DNA from: Streptomyces sp. SID11385
GTDB lineage: Bacteria; Actinomycetota; Actinomycetes; Streptomycetales; Streptomycetaceae
Direction: 5' to 3'
DNA: 64,000 nucleotides
Assembly (NCBI RefSeq): GCF_010548245.1
Contig: NZ_JAAGLR010000182.1
Coordinates: 33,881-97,880, forward strand
Positions 37,801 through 46,329 of this stretch are shown here, in pieces; position 1 is the first letter of the stretch; each line of letters begins with the position of its first letter. Under the pieces are notes generated by a model that had not been told where the DNA came from, did not search any database, and saw only the letters and a list, made by a program, of their open reading frames with translations. Position numbers and translations under genes: made by a program.

Positions 37801-40800
37801 AGAGCATCGCCACGAACGGCCCCGTCGTCGACACGACCGCCTCGTACACCGTCTCCGCCTGGGTCAAGCTCTCCTCTCTGCCCACGAAGAACGCCACCGT
37901 CGTCGCCCAGTCGGGCAGCAACAGCAGCGCCTTCATGCTCCAGTACAACTACGCGCACACCAGCGCCCCGCTCTGGAGCATGGAGCAGACCAACGGTGAC
38001 GCGGCGAGCGGCGTCACCTTCCCCTCCGCCTACGGTTCCACCGGCACCAAGCCGACCACGGGCACCTGGACCCACCTCGTCGGCGTCTACGACTCCTCCG
38101 ACAGCGGCATCAAGCTCTACGTCAACGGCTCCCTCGCCGGGAGCGGCACGAACACCTCCGCATGGAGCGCGAGCGGACCGCTCACCATCGGCCGGGCCCT
38201 GTACGCCGGCAAGAACACCGACCAGCTCCCCGGCTCCGTCGCGAACGTCCAGGTCTACCCGCGCACGCTGAGCGCCACCGAGGTCACCTCGCTGTACGGC
38301 AAGGGCCGCGCGGGGGGCACGGTCGGCTCCTCCGGCGAGCAGACCACGACCTACACCTACGACAAGCGCGGACTGCCCCTCACCGAGACCGACGCCGAAC
38401 ACCACACGACCGAGTACGCCTACGACGAGGCCGGGAACCTCGCGACGACCACCGCGCCCGCCGTCCAGGCCGAGCCGGACGGCACGGAGGCGAACCGCGC
38501 CACCGTCCGCCCGGTGACCGCGAGCGGCTTCAACACCTTCGGCGAGGCGACCGAGGAACAGGACCCCAACGGTCTCGTCACGACCACCGCGTACGACGCC
38601 AACGGCCAGAAGGTCTCCGAGACCCTGCCGCCGTACACGCCGGACGGGGAGTCCTCGGCGCTCCCCGGCACGACGGTCTACACCTACGACAGCGAGGGCA
38701 ATCAGACCTCCGTCACGACCCCCGGCGGCCGCACGACCTCGTACGCCTACGACCGTTCCGGCAATCTCACCCGCACCACGCTGCCGGACGGCAGTAGCGA
38801 GCACGCGACCTACGACGCGGCCGGCGACGCCCTCAGCGCGACCGACGCCACCGGCGGCGAGTCCCAGGCGACCTACGACTTTCTGGGCCGCCAGCTCACC
38901 AGCACGACACTGGAACGCAAGCCGGTCGCCAAGTCGTTCACGACGACCAGCTCCTACGCCGTCACCGACGGCAACCCGTACGGCGCCCACCTCGCCAAGA
39001 CGACGAGCCCGGGCGGCGTGACGGCCTCGTACGGTTACAACCGCGCAGGGGACGTCACCTCCGTCACCGACGGCGCGGGCAACACGACCCGCTACACGTA
39101 CGACTTCGAGGGCAACCAGCAGAAGACGACGCTCCCCGACGGCACCTGGACCGAGGTCGACTACAACGCCTCGGACGACCCCACCGACACCTACGCACAC
39201 GCCGCCGACAACTCCGTCCTCACCCACACGTCGAACCAGTACGACGGCGTCGGCAACCTCACCGCCGCCACCGACGCGAACGGGCACACCACGCGCTGGA
39301 CGTACGACGCCGCCGGCACCATCACGCAGCAGATCGAACCGGTCGACGCGAACACCTCCCTCACGACGAGCTTCGGCTACGACGCGGCGGGCAACCGCAC
39401 CCGCTTCACCGACGGGCGGGGCAACAACTGGCGCTACGCGTACACCCCGTGGGGCCAGCAGAGCACCGTCACCGAGCCGACGACGAGCCGCTGGACCTCG
39501 GCCGCCGACTCGACGACACGCTTCGCCTACGACGCGGACGGCCGGATGACGCGGGCCACGCTGCCCGGCGGCACCTCGACCTCCATGACGTACGACGATC
39601 TCGGCCAGCTCACCCGGATGTCCGGGCAGGGCGCGGACGCCGCGACCGCGAGCCGCGGCTTCACGTACGACAAGAACGGACGGCTCACCGTCGCCGACAC
39701 CGACGAGGCGGGCATCGCCGGGGCCGTCGACCACCAGGCGGCGACGCACGAGACCTTCGGCTACGACGACCGCGGCGACCTGCTCGACGCGGCGGGCTCG
39801 GCGGGCGCCTCGTCCTTCACGTACAACGCCGACGCGCAGATGCTCACTCGCAAGGACGCGGCCGGGACGACCAGTTACGGCTACGACTCGGCCGGCCGCC
39901 TCGCGAGCCTCGACGAACCGGCCACCGGCACCCGGCTCACGTACTCCTACGGCAAGCTCGACGAGCTGCGCTCGATCAACTACGGCACCGGCGGCCAGAC
40001 CCGCGCCTTCTCCTACGACGACGACCACCAGCTCACCGGGGACGTCCTCACCAAGGGCGCGACGACCCTCGCGAGCTTCGCCTACGGCTACGACCACAAC
40101 GGCAACCTGACCGCGAAGAAGACCACGGGCGTCACGGGGGCCGCGCCCAACACCTACACCTACGACTGGTCCGACCGGATCACCTCGTGGAACGACGGTA
40201 CGAAGACGACCGCGTACAAGTACGACGCCTCGGGCAACCGCGTCCAGGTCGGTGCGGACGTTTACACCTACGACGCCCGTGACGAGCTGACCTCGGACGG
40301 GAAGACGACGTACGAGTACTCGGCGCGCGGCACCCTGACCGCCGAGTCCTCGGCCACCGGGACCAACGCCCTCTTCCACACGGACGCCTTCGGCGACCAG
40401 ATCGTCGCGGGGGAGCAGGCGTACACGCAGGACGCCCTCGGCCGGAACATCACCGACACGAACACGGCGGACAGCGCGGGAGGCAGCCGCACATTCGCCT
40501 ACTCCGGCGCGGACGACACGATCGCGTCGGACGGCGACAACACCTACACCTACGACCCGGCCGGTGGTCTCACCGGCGTCAAGGACGCGACCGGTGGCGT
40601 CCTCGCCCTCACCGACCAGCACAACGACGTCGTAGGCACCTTCGGCCAGAACGCGAGCGCGCTGACCGGCTCCGCCACCTACGACCCGCTGGGCAAGGTT
40701 CTCGCGAGCAACGCGATGAGCGGTCACCTCGGCTTCCAGTCCGGCTGGACCGAACCGGGCACCGCCCCGGGCGCGACGGACACGGCTTCCGACGACGACG

Positions 40801-42905
40801 GGACGGGAAACACCGGCAACGTCGGCACGGCCTCGCGCTGGTACGACCCGCGCACCGGCCAGTTCCTCAACAAGGACAGCCTCGCGCTCGGCGCGATACC
40901 CGACTCGGTGGCCGCGAACCCCTTCGCCTACGTCGACGACAACCCGCTCGCCGGGACGGACGAGTCCGGCAACTGCTCCTGGTACGACGTCGTGTGCGGC
41001 GCCAAGAAGGTCGCGCACAAGGCGAAGAAGAGCGCGAAGAAGGCCGTGCACAAGGCCAAGAAGGCGGTGCACAAGGTCTACCACGCGGCCAAGCACGTGG
41101 CCCGCAAGGTCGTCCACACCGTCAAGCACGCGGTGCACAAGGCCGTGCACAAAGTGCGGGACTACTACCGCGTCACCGTCCGGGTCGTGCGGCGCGTCTA
41201 CCACTACACGGCGAGACATGTGAAAAAGGCGGCTCATCGCGTCGTACACGCGGTGCACACCGCCTATCACAAGGCCAAGAAAACAGTGCACCGCGTGGTC
41301 CACGCGGCGAAGAAGACCGCGCACAAGGTCGCACACACTGTCAAGAAGGCGGCGCACGCGGTCTCGCACGCGGCCCGCACCGCCTACCACGCGACGGTGA
41401 AGGCCGCGAAGAGCACGGCGACCTTCGTCAAGCACCACGCCGCCGCCATCACCTCGTTCGTCGTCTCGACGGCGGTCTTCGCGGGGTGCGAGGCGGTGAC
41501 CGGCGGGGTCGGTTCGATCGGCTGCGCCGCCGTCGCGGGGGCCGCTGGCTCTCTCGTGACCCAGGGCTTCGCCTGTGCCCAGTCGGGTGGGGACGAGTGC
41601 TCGGTCGGCGCCTTCGCGGGCTCGGCGGCGGAAGGCGCGCTCGCCGGCGGGGCAGGGGGCCTGCTCGGCAAGGCGGGCGGCGCGCTGCTCGCCAAGGCGG
41701 CCCCGAAGGCGATGAAGGTCGTCGGCGGCCTCTTCGGCCGGGGCGCCACGGACGCGGGCGGCTCCGCGGCGGCGGACGCGACGGACCAGGCGGCGCTGGC
41801 GCAGGAGACGCGCGGGGCGGTGTCGGAGTCGGGTTCCCGTTCGGGCTGCACGGTTCCGCACAGCTTCACCGGGGCGACCCGGGTACTCCTGGCGGACGGC
41901 ACGACGAAGCCGATCGACCAGGTCAAGGCCGGCGACAGGATCGCCAACGCGGTACCGGGGCTGACGGCCACGGAGGCGCACGAGGTCACGGCGGTGATCG
42001 TGACGCGCACGGACCGGGACTTCGTGGATGTGAAGGTGCGCGACCACGCGGCGAAGAAGCCGGGCACCTCGCTCTCGGCGAAGGCGCGGGTGAAGGTCCG
42101 CAAGGCGGCGGTGGCGCTCACGGCGCTGGGCGCCCTGGCGGGAGCGGCGGGCCCGGCGGCGGCCTCGGCACCGCCTGCGACCGCGGCTTCGGCGTCGGCC
42201 TCCGCAGCGTCCTCGCCTTCGTCTTCGTCCGAGCTGCACACCACCTTCCACCACCCCTTCTACGACGTCACCCGCTCCGCCTTCGTCGAGGCGAAGGACC
42301 TCCACGAGGGCGACCTCCTCCAAACCCCCACGGGCACAACGGAGATCACGGGAGTCCGCCTCTACCACGCGCACACCACGACCTACGACCTGACGGTCGG
42401 GGAACTGCATACGTACTACGTGCTGGCGGGCGGTGTGCCTGTCCTCGTCCACAACGACGACGAGGTGGCGTGTCCGCGTACGGCTGCGGGGTTGCTGCGG
42501 GATGCCGAAGCGCTGCACGATGCGGGAATCCGCAGCCCTCAGAAGCCGCCCACTATCGGGAACAAGAAGGCGGATCAGGGTATTACTGTGGCCACTGGTC
42601 ATTTGGGCGGGAGGTCCGTCTACACCGTCAGTCGCAACGCCACGACTCCTGAGATGCGTGCTCTGGCGGAGAAGCTCGGTTACGAGCGCATCAATGGTGC
42701 CGAATACACTGTTCCGGGTCTGCAAACGGACGCTGAACAGATCATGCTGAACGCCGTGGAGGACGGCACGCTCGCGGACGAAGGCATGATTGCGGCATCA
42801 CGCCCGTTCTGTGGCCCTGGTCGGCAGGATTGCCGAGCAAGAGTGGCCGGTTTCCCGAAGATCGAGGGGTTTGAACAAGCGAGGGTGGCTCCATGGGATC
42901 GTTAG
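31854..42905 (+). CDS. Giant secreted RHS/YD-repeat polymorphic toxin with Hint domain and deaminase-like tip
   Basis: A 3683-residue protein. A signal peptide (residues 1-35, RRLARRVALLVLTALALML) leads to a beta-rich region, then an RHS shell entry near 670-705. LamG-like jellyroll domains lie about 880-1120, 1185-1410 and 1935-2155, with many YD repeats (TYDxxGN, YAYDxxGN) between them to about 2960. The RHS core ends at YDPRTGQFLNKDSLAL through DNPLAGTDESGN (2993-3041). A Lys/His/Ala-rich linker (3045-3190), a hydrophobic stretch and a Hint domain (about 3337-3535, ending VPVLVHN) follow. The last 150 residues are the tip: TDAEQIMLNAVEDG and SRPFCGPGRQDCRARV resemble the HAE and PCxxC zinc motifs of toxin deaminases, with Asp in place of the usual His. 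The start GTG 31854 has GGAG 6 bases upstream. Base composition falls in the tip. Confidence 0.88.
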   Translation: MPSPRRAHRRLARRVALLVLTALALMLTTQQAVADGRELHAVDLPSLSSIGGWFKDPHWGKLPHQDGGTAAGHRHHVSAARTAAHRGAGHARGKGRGELSTYKAHKPQLAHGPSGHPRGHFNAATSKRNAKSSSRTVTVFDNADGSQTRRISPQAVNYRTKKGTWSPIDIDVRAGLAGRWYEKANSLAVDFAPRATDPALVSFAKDENHVLAYGMSGAAPVTGTRSADGSHVTYPGVLPHTDLQVAATATGVKEAIVLDAPEAAHEWTFPLDLDGLTPVQLHDGSIDLRDTAGKTVERIPHAYAYDAKVDRRSGDPATTYDVDYRLRHDTAGWSLTVTLDPAWLHDPARRFPVTVDPTVVDGWTTTYAESGYDQDHSFEQTIKAGSYDAGPHSAAAYINHWDTAWDGSKATVTAASLHLFDTWAATCTATRFDVALVTKAWTPEGVRTYPGPAHGASIGNATPSVPHACANTAADRTVGDDVTVKLSTSAIQGWFNGTTPDYGLAVYAATNDTDHWKQFGSFNDPGKGPYLDVTYTGTTPPQVYEQFPADNAVVHTTTPELTAWSGGADSQANTTTKYLFQVFDAQDKKVADSGLQAKGDWIVPAGKLKWNTGYYWTVQGYDGGMYSDATPYSLSVQVPEPVITSGLSQNSSDHGFDASIGNYTTSDTDASISTAGPSLDVERDYNSRDPRWDGAFGAGWSSILDSRATEQYTPAGAVAAVNVTYPDGSQVGYGKNSDGTFTPGSGRFATFKAVTGGYTLTDKDDTLYTFTQSLGSGGYGLTSVTDADGRAVKLTWTSGHVSRMASAVSARALGFTWTTPSGASAAHVATVVTDPVTPGDTATAQTWTYGYSGDQLTKVCSPLSASKCTTYGYTSGSQYRNASLDLDPHGLWQLAETSGTRAKDAVLANQGTDDATYEHVTLGAAGPFSGSRGATFDGATSDVVLPDNLGNDTDSGALSLWFKTSAGPGVLYSYASQPITSGEAAGFYTPALYVGKDGKLNAEFWYSGGINPIVTSASVADGKWHHVVLSAAGNSQTLFLDNAKVGSRTGTVSIKSATAFGKNQVFNYLGTGYLGGDWPDAPAPKSADDTDGHPVWFKGTLADAAFYDHPLVAADVNALYQYGSHPAALLSSVKRPSGKTFAAMTYDGDTAALTQLTDENGGTWKLQAPTVAGSSQTYRGAVLGRNPAHYYRLGEAAGASTAVDEVRGGDATYTSTTLGSAGPFSDAKAATFNGTSSVLTLPSGMAPGTGAESLSMWFKTSTANGGVLLGTSKDAFGATTPTHYTPVLYVGSSGKLHGEFYFTGGTTKPLASTTSVADGKWHHVVLATSATSQSLYLDDKAVGTQTGTAAQSGQDTVTLGSGFNGGSWPDEPHSSTTVSTGYASYFNGSIADVSFHRAQLSADDVDELWGAAKKSGGLLPVETVKVTTPTGSTTTYTYDVTHGGRALTETDGLGAKTSFGYDTAGFEHTVTDPNGVVTVTGHDVRGNIVSSTTCQDQANNHCSTEYYTYYPDDTTAQLTTADPRNDQLLTSRDGRSASASDTSFLTSYTYDANGDQTAITGPAVPGFPDGRTTTTVYADGTSAFPATGGGSVPKGLPVRTVSPGGAVNSVAYFKNGDVASTTDAGGLVTSYTYDGLGQVLSQKAVSDTYPDGLTTTYVYDAAGQVVEEHDPRLTDRVTGATHAAVTKTVFDDDGDVLSQSVSDASGGDKPRTEAQTYDAFDRVATETDANGTEGAPNGNTSTYTYDTSGNRVKEVDSAGTETRYTYDDNGELLTQTLMTTGDPDHPSDPTPLVESSRAYDPSGRLASVTDAMGNTTAYTYTDDGLTATVTRTSADGKSSYVLESHTYDAAGNTLSTTEDNGETLTTFKVDAADRTTESAVDPGGVNRVSTVAYTPDDEVASENDHDSSGWSRTTTNTYDAMGNVLKETLYGDASGHPAGWWKLDQDSGRHVTDASGTGNTAAVSGSGVTWADGAAAFSGAADESIATNGPVVDTTASYTVSAWVKLSSLPTKNATVVAQSGSNSSAFMLQYNYAHTSAPLWSMEQTNGDAASGVTFPSAYGSTGTKPTTGTWTHLVGVYDSSDSGIKLYVNGSLAGSGTNTSAWSASGPLTIGRALYAGKNTDQLPGSVANVQVYPRTLSATEVTSLYGKGRAGGTVGSSGEQTTTYTYDKRGLPLTETDAEHHTTEYAYDEAGNLATTTAPAVQAEPDGTEANRATVRPVTASGFNTFGEATEEQDPNGLVTTTAYDANGQKVSETLPPYTPDGESSALPGTTVYTYDSEGNQTSVTTPGGRTTSYAYDRSGNLTRTTLPDGSSEHATYDAAGDALSATDATGGESQATYDFLGRQLTSTTLERKPVAKSFTTTSSYAVTDGNPYGAHLAKTTSPGGVTASYGYNRAGDVTSVTDGAGNTTRYTYDFEGNQQKTTLPDGTWTEVDYNASDDPTDTYAHAADNSVLTHTSNQYDGVGNLTAATDANGHTTRWTYDAAGTITQQIEPVDANTSLTTSFGYDAAGNRTRFTDGRGNNWRYAYTPWGQQSTVTEPTTSRWTSAADSTTRFAYDADGRMTRATLPGGTSTSMTYDDLGQLTRMSGQGADAATASRGFTYDKNGRLTVADTDEAGIAGAVDHQAATHETFGYDDRGDLLDAAGSAGASSFTYNADAQMLTRKDAAGTTSYGYDSAGRLASLDEPATGTRLTYSYGKLDELRSINYGTGGQTRAFSYDDDHQLTGDVLTKGATTLASFAYGYDHNGNLTAKKTTGVTGAAPNTYTYDWSDRITSWNDGTKTTAYKYDASGNRVQVGADVYTYDARDELTSDGKTTYEYSARGTLTAESSATGTNALFHTDAFGDQIVAGEQAYTQDALGRNITDTNTADSAGGSRTFAYSGADDTIASDGDNTYTYDPAGGLTGVKDATGGVLALTDQHNDVVGTFGQNASALTGSATYDPLGKVLASNAMSGHLGFQSGWTEPGTAPGATDTASDDDGTGNTGNVGTASRWYDPRTGQFLNKDSLALGAIPDSVAANPFAYVDDNPLAGTDESGNCSWYDVVCGAKKVAHKAKKSAKKAVHKAKKAVHKVYHAAKHVARKVVHTVKHAVHKAVHKVRDYYRVTVRVVRRVYHYTARHVKKAAHRVVHAVHTAYHKAKKTVHRVVHAAKKTAHKVAHTVKKAAHAVSHAARTAYHATVKAAKSTATFVKHHAAAITSFVVSTAVFAGCEAVTGGVGSIGCAAVAGAAGSLVTQGFACAQSGGDECSVGAFAGSAAEGALAGGAGGLLGKAGGALLAKAAPKAMKVVGGLFGRGATDAGGSAAADATDQAALAQETRGAVSESGSRSGCTVPHSFTGATRVLLADGTTKPIDQVKAGDRIANAVPGLTATEAHEVTAVIVTRTDRDFVDVKVRDHAAKKPGTSLSAKARVKVRKAAVALTALGALAGAAGPAAASAPPATAASASASAASSPSSSSELHTTFHHPFYDVTRSAFVEAKDLHEGDLLQTPTGTTEITGVRLYHAHTTTYDLTVGELHTYYVLAGGVPVLVHNDDEVACPRTAAGLLRDAEALHDAGIRSPQKPPTIGNKKADQGITVATGHLGGRSVYTVSRNATTPEMRALAEKLGYERINGAEYTVPGLQTDAEQIMLNAVEDGTLADEGMIAASRPFCGPGRQDCRARVAGFPKIEGFEQARVAPWDR
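41307..42455 (+). repeat. Duplicated RHS tail segment, intact copy
   Basis: The linker, hydrophobic stretch and Hint-coding DNA of the RHS gene recurs at 54913-55990. The first 496 bases align without any indel and differ at few positions by eye; similarity ends at the LVHN boundary before the toxin tip. Confidence 0.9.
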
Positions 42906-42980
42906 GATCTACTCCGGCTACTGGGTGTGGCAGTTCTGACAAGGGACGGATTCGTTCCGTAATCGCGAGGACGGAAAGTC

Positions 42981-43484
42981 ATGTTGTACTGGGATTATGA
43001 AAGCGAAGGCTGGGAATCGCGAATCTCCAGTATGCCTGAGGCGGGGCAGAGGGAATTGGCTCTTTCCTGTCTTGAGCGTACGCTGGATATGATGGATGCT
43101 CCTGGTTCAGGTGAATTCAGTGGCCCCTCGATAGCTTTCTTCAGGGATGCTGTTCAGGACTTCAGGGCAAAAGTGGGCTCTCCTGGACAATGTGTCGCGG
43201 TGCTGGATGAAGAGAATTTCTTCGAAGCTCTTCATGCCCTTCCGGATATCGATCCAGCACCTGGCGTTCCCCCGCTCGTCATGGCCTTCTCCGATTACGC
43301 GGATTGTCTCCGTAATCGCCCACTGAGTAGTCGCGAGGTGCTGGGCATCATGTCTTCGTGCTACGAGGCGATCTTGAATGAGGCGGGCCTTCCGAGGGTC
43401 ACTGTGGAAGCGGAGCGCGAGAATGAGATGTGTCGTCGTGCCTTGCAGATGCAGCAACAACTGATCGGCAACGCACTGTCCTGA
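42981..43484 (+). CDS. Candidate immunity protein for the RHS tip
   Basis: A 167-residue soluble, acidic protein 75 bases after the RHS stop. No family is recognised. It opens MLYWDYESEGWESRISSMPE and ends in a helical segment. The position directly after a toxin tip, small size and lower GC than neighbours are the usual signs of a cognate immunity gene. A purine-rich GGACGGAAAG precedes ATG 42981. The call rests on context only. Confidence 0.65.
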   Translation: MLYWDYESEGWESRISSMPEAGQRELALSCLERTLDMMDAPGSGEFSGPSIAFFRDAVQDFRAKVGSPGQCVAVLDEENFFEALHALPDIDPAPGVPPLVMAFSDYADCLRNRPLSSREVLGIMSSCYEAILNEAGLPRVTVEAERENEMCRRALQMQQQLIGNALS

Positions 43485-43696
43485 ATGGGAAATGGTCGCC
43501 GAGCGTTTTGAAAGGGGCACGGGGCGACCTTTCCACCTACGTCGCCGACTACAGCCTCGGAGCCGGTACGCGCGTCTCGTCGATGCCGGCCTCACCTGAT
43601 GGGTGGTGGGATCTCCTGTGTCGAGTGGGTCGTGCGTGAGGTGAACGTGAAAGCCGTAAAGAGCCGTTTGAGTAAGAGGACGAGGCAGAGTAGGGG

Positions 43697-44281
43697 ATGG
43701 CCAGGGTGAGGAGTGCCGGAGACAGGCCGGGGCGCGGTGTGCTGGGCCGGCAGTCGCGGGGGCGGCTCGTCGTGTTCGGGGGGCTGGGGCTCGTGCTCCT
43801 GGCCGCTGTCGTCAGCACCGTCGCGGTGGTGGCCGGTGGGGGCGGGAGCGGGCGGCCGCCGGTGCCACCGACCAGAGCGCGGGCCTACACCGAACAGGAC
43901 GCCTGTTTGCTGACCGGTTCGTCCGGGGTCGCGAAAGGTGGCGAAGCCGCGAGGGTCTGGGACGGGATGCGCGAGGCCTCCCGCGACACGCGCGCACGGG
44001 CCGCGTACACGCCTGTGACCGGGGCGCAGACCGCCGCCAACGCGACTCCCTTTCTCAACGGCCTCTTCCAGCGGTCCTGTGATGTCGTCGTCGCCTCGGG
44101 TCGGGCAGAGGTGGCGGCGGTGCGGGAGGCGGCCGGTGGGCGGCCGAAGACGCGTTTCGTGCTGGTCGGCGGCACGGTGAACGAGGAAGGCGCCGGAGGG
44201 AACACCACCGTGGTCGCGGCGGGTGCCGGTCTGGGCGGGCGCGTGGCATCGGCGGTGCGTGAGGCGCTCCAAGAGCACTGA
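43697..44281 (+). CDS. Membrane-anchored BMP-like half-domain protein, copy A
   Basis: A 194-residue protein with one N-terminal membrane span (about residues 24-46, LVVFGGLGLVLLAAVV) and an outward domain. DACLLTGSSGVA, VWDGMREASRD, YTPVTGAQTAANATPFLNGL and FQRSCDVVVA resemble the N-lobe of BMP/Med-type periplasmic binding proteins, but the C-lobe is absent, so it cannot close on a ligand as a full binding protein does. A clear paralogue (59273-59902) follows the orphan toxin modules. Both copies sit at the end of a toxin-immunity array, so a role tied to the RHS locus is likely but unknown. Confidence 0.75.
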   Translation: MARVRSAGDRPGRGVLGRQSRGRLVVFGGLGLVLLAAVVSTVAVVAGGGGSGRPPVPPTRARAYTEQDACLLTGSSGVAKGGEAARVWDGMREASRDTRARAAYTPVTGAQTAANATPFLNGLFQRSCDVVVASGRAEVAAVREAAGGRPKTRFVLVGGTVNEEGAGGNTTVVAAGAGLGGRVASAVREALQEH

Positions 44282-44413
44282 GGGCTTCCAGGCGTCGCGT
44301 GCCCGAGAAGGTGCTCGGCTTGGGTGCGGGCGATCGCTCGGTAAGGTCCGGCGGCGTCGGAAGACCGGTCAGCGGTGGCCCCTTGGAGCGGCCGTGCGCA
44401 CGTGCGGACCGCC

Positions 44414-46117
44414 TCAGACCTCGGCGAGCGGAGTCAGCAGTGACTGTTCCCGCACCGCGCTGAGCGACAGGGTCCGGTAGCCGGTCTCGGTGAAGAGGAC
44501 CGTGAGGCGGTCCGGTTCGCCGCTCATCACCTCGCCCTCGCCCCACACGCGGTGGCTCACCCTGGTGCCGGGCGGGAAGGCGGGGCCACCCGGCGGCTCG
44601 GGGGTCGGGATCGTGTGTCCGCCGGTGCCGGCGAGTACCGCGACGCCGCCCGCGTCGCTGCCGCGCTCGCCCGCCTCGCAGTTGTCGCAGCCGGCGCACC
44701 CTTCCGCGCCGAGGTCCTCGCCGAAGTAGCCGAGGAGCGCGCGCCGTCGGCAGCCCTCGCTCTCGGCGTAGCCGCGCATCATCTCCACGCGGCTGTGCTC
44801 CAGGCGGGTACGGGCCTCGGCGAGGCGCACCGCTTCGCGCGCGCACGTGTCCCTGCGGGCACCGGGCACCGCCCGTATCCCCGCCTCCTCCAGCACGAGC
44901 CCCCCGGCCTCCGCGAGCAGGTGCAGCAGGGAGGTGAGCGTGGTGTGCGTCAGGCCGGTCTCCTCGCGCAGCACCGTGGCCGGTACGGGCCCCGCGTGGG
45001 CGCGCACCCGGTCCATGAGCCCGCTGAGTGTGCTCTCGTCCGGATGGCCGGAGGCACGGTAGCGCTGGACGCCGAGGTCCTCGGGCCGGTAGCCGAGGAT
45101 CGCGCGGGCGGGCCGCCCGTCGCGGCCCGCGCGGCCGAGTTCCTGGTAGTACGCGTCGAGCGAGCCCGGCACGGAGGCGTGCAGCACGAAGCGCACGTCG
45201 GTCTTGTCGATGCCCATGCCGAAGGCCGAGGTGGCCACCACGACGTCGAGTTCGCCCGCGTGGAAGGCGTCGTGGACCGCCGAGCGTGCCGCGGACGTCA
45301 TACCGGCGTGGTAGGCGGCGCCGCAGAGGCCGAGCGAGGACAGCTCCGCCGCGTACTCCTCGGTCTCCTTGCGGGTACCGGCGTAGACGATGCCCGGCTT
45401 CGGCTCTCCCGCCGCGCGCTCGACGACCCAGCGGCGCTTTGCCTCCTCGTCCTGGTGCCGGACCACTTCGAGGTGGATCTCGGGGCGGTCGAAGCCCGCC
45501 ACGATCTCGCGCGCGTGCGGCATCGCGAGGTGGCGCAGGATGTCGGCGCGCACCGGGGGAGCGGCGCTCGCCGTGAGGGCGAGGAGCGGCGGGCGGCCGA
45601 TCCGGTCCCGGACGCGCCCGAGCGCCAGGTAGTCGGGGCGGAAGTCGTGGCCCCAACCGGACACGCAGTGCGCCTCGTCCACGACCATGAGAGCCGGTCC
45701 GGCGGCGCCGACCATGGCGAGCACGTCGGGCTTGGCGAGTTGTTCGGGCGAGACGAAGAGGAAGTCGAGCGCGCCCTCGCGCACCCGCTCCCACGCCTGG
45801 GCGTTCTCCCGCGCCCGCTGCGCCGAGTTGACCGCCGAGGCACGGGCACCGGCGCTGCGGCCCAGCGCGGTGACCTGGTCGCGCTGGAGCGCGATGAGCG
45901 GGCTCACGACGAGGACGGGTCCTTCGAGGAGCACTCCGGGAACCTGGTAGACGGCAGATTTCCCGGCGCCGGTCGGCATCACGACGATGGTGTCCTCGCC
46001 TGCCATCACGGCCTCCATGGCGAGGAGTTGCGCGGGGCGCAGTTCCTCCCAGCCGAAGACCTCGCGCGCGGCGGCGCGCAGCCGGGAGCGGACCGGGGAG
46101 CGGCGGGCGGTGGGCAT
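44414..46117 (-). CDS. RecQ-family ATP-dependent DNA helicase (short form)
   Basis: A 567-residue SF2 helicase: Walker A MPTGAGKSAVYQVP, DEAH box VVDEAHCVSGWGHDFRPDY, motif III LLALTASA, motif VI YYQELGRAGRDGRPA, and a RecQ zinc site in EGCRRRALLGYFGEDLGAEG followed by CAGCDNCE. A degenerate RQC-like region follows, and the C-terminus has a GTRVSHRVWGEGEVM segment like the small DNA-binding tail of some actinobacterial RecQ proteins; no HRDC domain is visible. It unwinds DNA 3'-5' in repair and recombination. The ATG at 46117 has AGGAGG 5 bases upstream. It converges with the membrane-anchored protein gene. Confidence 0.9.
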   Translation of the reverse strand: MPTARRSPVRSRLRAAAREVFGWEELRPAQLLAMEAVMAGEDTIVVMPTGAGKSAVYQVPGVLLEGPVLVVSPLIALQRDQVTALGRSAGARASAVNSAQRARENAQAWERVREGALDFLFVSPEQLAKPDVLAMVGAAGPALMVVDEAHCVSGWGHDFRPDYLALGRVRDRIGRPPLLALTASAAPPVRADILRHLAMPHAREIVAGFDRPEIHLEVVRHQDEEAKRRWVVERAAGEPKPGIVYAGTRKETEEYAAELSSLGLCGAAYHAGMTSAARSAVHDAFHAGELDVVVATSAFGMGIDKTDVRFVLHASVPGSLDAYYQELGRAGRDGRPARAILGYRPEDLGVQRYRASGHPDESTLSGLMDRVRAHAGPVPATVLREETGLTHTTLTSLLHLLAEAGGLVLEEAGIRAVPGARRDTCAREAVRLAEARTRLEHSRVEMMRGYAESEGCRRRALLGYFGEDLGAEGCAGCDNCEAGERGSDAGGVAVLAGTGGHTIPTPEPPGGPAFPPGTRVSHRVWGEGEVMSGEPDRLTVLFTETGYRTLSLSAVREQSLLTPLAEV

Positions 46118-46329
46118 GGGGCCTCCTGGTACGGGTGCGGCGAGAACCCCGTCCGGAAAGCCCCGGCGAGGACGCCGGACGTGTACCCGGGCCGGGCCCG
46201 CCCACGACCCGCGGAGCGATATTTCCCGGGGCATGCGCACGGCACCGTCGTGCTCGACGTCACCTCACCCTGAACGGGCCGCTTCCCGGCATCCGCCGGT
46301 CGCGCCTATGCCGACGTCCGGGCGCGCCG

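Noticed and set aside
31350..42725. 3791-codon leftward frame antisense to the RHS gene
   Set aside because: Val/Arg/Gly-rich shadow of the YD-repeat codons; the sense strand has signal peptide, LamG, RHS and Hint domains.
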